A stretch of 64,000 bases of DNA from Caprella mutica. Its lineage: Eukaryota; Arthropoda; Malacostraca; Amphipoda; Caprellidae. Position 1 is the first letter of the stretch, and each line of letters starts with the position of its first letter. This document shows positions 62,748 to 64,000 of this stretch, in pieces. The position numbers and the translations under genes were made by a program. Location: assembly GCA_947561585.1 (NCBI GenBank), contig CANNZV010000330.1, forward strand, positions 343,310-407,309, given 5' to 3'. Under the pieces are notes generated by a model. The model ran no database searches. It was not told the DNA's origin and saw only the letters and a program-made list of their open reading frames with translations.

Positions 62748-63921
62748 TTACTTTTTGAGCAAACGGGTTTTCCTCTTCTTGTCATTGCTAGTGGAAACCT
62801 TGGCAGACTTGTTGCTGTGAGTTCTATCGTACAGATCTGGTGATATGAGGATCAGGATAACATCCACCAGGAAATCTGCCATCTCCATCAGACTGATGAG
62901 CGAGAGACCGACGAAGAGACCCAAGGTACCACCCATGTTAGAGATGAGGGTTGTCCACTGTAAGTTTAAATTACTGAACCGTAAGTGAAAACATGGTGGA
63001 ACAGAAAAACGTTTTGTACCTATGGAATTGTTAAATCTACCCTATTAAATATAACAATATGCAAAAAAAATGGACACTCTTCTAAGAAAAGAGTATCCAT
63101 AATGATTTTTGAACGAATTTCACATATCCAAAAAGAAACTTTACTAATTGTAATCCTTTTAGATATTTTAGAATTAACCAGAGTGCACTATGAGAAATTT
63201 ATAAAATTTTAAGATAATAGACAATTAAAAAAGTGTTTTGAGAAATTAGCACCATTCGGAGCATAGTAAATAAATAGAAAGGTATACCAAGTACAATATT
63301 GGAACATTCGAAATTATTATGATCGACGTTACACAAAATATTTTCCATTTGTTTTAAAATAAAAAATTCAGTTAAATGTGCATTTTCATGAAAATTAACT
63401 TACATAAAATTGTTTTTATCACGTTCTACACTCTATTCACATAAAATATTCACCTAATAATACTTATATTAGTTGAGAGTACTCTGTGTGACTTCATTTG
63501 TTTACATCGTTTCTGGAGATCTGGATCAAGTTCACGTCAATGAATTCCAAACTTACCATACTTCTCTATTTATTTACTATAATTTGGAGACTCTTTTCTT
63601 TGGTAGTACCTAATATAGTTAATAACTTACAACCCAATTTTGAGATGAGGGTCGTCCACTGTAACGTATGCGACAAAATATTGAATAGTTTTAATAAGGT
63701 AACATTGCTAGTACTAGGAAAGTGGTCGTTAACACAGACCATGAACCAATCTTTCTATTCGAAATTACTAGTTACTAATCTATGATGACAATCACGTTAC
63801 ACTATAGCTTTAATTTGAAATATAGCTATCCTTACTCACAGGAAATGCTGGTATTTCATTTATTACAGTTGAATCTTTAGATCCCATGAAGAGATTCAGT
63901 CTAACGATAGAAGCATTCTCG
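62748..63921 (-). CDS. DEG/ENaC sodium channel subunit, gene D (last two exons)
   Basis: Minus strand, partial. The exon 63921-63840 (82 bases, as in B and C) encodes ENASIVRLNLFMGSKDSTVI, the end of the ectodomain. The exon 62957-62748 (210 bases, as in C) begins WTTLISNMGGTLGLFVGLSL, with the filter Gly-Leu-Ser in TM2, and ends KKRKTRLLKK then TAA. Both have proper AG acceptors, and the first has donor CCT|GTGAGT. AATAAA follows the stop at 62747-62742. The gene continues past the right edge and is convergent with gene C. Intact frame and splice sites suggest function, but most of the gene is unseen. Confidence 0.87.
63631..63658 (-). pseudogene. 28-bp stub of the TM2 exon in the last intron of gene D
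   Basis: The minus strand shows TTACAG|TGGACGACCCTCATCTCA, then AAATTGGGTT|GTAAGTT. The first 17 bases match the start of the real TM2 exon with one change, and the stub has its own acceptor and donor. If included it would give WTTLISKLG and shift the frame. Confidence 0.6.
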
Positions 63922-64000
63922 CTGCAAAAATTAGATTTCGGTATTAATAGGAAAAAAAAATCATAAAGTAACCATTAATAAAAGAATTAAATTTAAGTAG

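Overview
The window is AT-rich eukaryotic DNA with spliceosomal introns and many transposon remnants (Tc1/mariner, non-LTR LINE, palindromic MITE-like elements) and minisatellites. An expanded, intron-rich DEG/ENaC channel family together with mariner-type and jockey/CR1-like elements fits an invertebrate, probably an arthropod. I cannot name the species, and the lineage call is inference.

The only convincing protein-coding genes are members of one family: degenerin/epithelial sodium channel (DEG/ENaC, pickpocket/ASIC-like) subunits. Four loci are visible. Gene A (minus strand, exons at 8131-8246, 5760-5897 and 647-785) runs off the left edge, and I could not find its first transmembrane exon. 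Gene B (plus, 25145-35364) can be assembled completely from 19 exons into 751 residues. Gene C (plus, 40550-54810) assembles from 17 exons into about 729 residues. Gene D (minus, 62748-63921) shows only its last two exons and continues past the right edge. A and B are head-to-head, B and C in tandem, and C and D tail-to-tail. Exon lengths and intron phases are largely shared, so the cluster arose by duplication of an already intron-rich gene. The proteins have two membrane passes with a large cysteine-rich ectodomain. The gating His-Gly motif, the Gly-x-Cys-Tyr-Thr-Phe-Asn motif and the Gly-Leu-Ser filter triplet in TM2 are all present. Such subunits assemble as homo- or heterotrimers, so neighbouring copies could contribute to shared channels.

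Region by region: 1-8.2 kb is gene A, with introns full of minisatellites (63, 29, 36 and 98 bp units) and a Tc1 tail at the edge. 8.2-25.1 kb has no host gene that I can support; it holds a decayed LINE, 20, 70, 56, 15 and 18 bp arrays, terminal-inverted-repeat and foldback elements and a mariner-like transposase tail. 25.1-35.4 kb is gene B, with three elements in its large 3' introns. 35.4-40.5 kb holds a MITE, a 71-bp satellite of about 23 units, a pyrimidine-rich tract and a TTA-flanked MITE. 40.5-54.8 kb is gene C, whose intron 8 carries a nested inverted-repeat element and whose intron 13 carries a foldback element with a GA-rich array. 55-62.4 kb is mostly minus-strand LINE debris. 62.4-64 kb is the 3' end of gene D.

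The most interesting points are evolutionary: a mosaic pore exon suggesting gene conversion, a GC-AG intron in gene C, a cryptic or lost C-terminal exon in C and D, a 28-bp stub of the pore exon in gene D, repeats that appear to derive from the exon 14 donor of gene B, and minisatellite units that also occur singly near or inside the channel genes. I see no evidence for a new defence, CRISPR or biosynthetic system.
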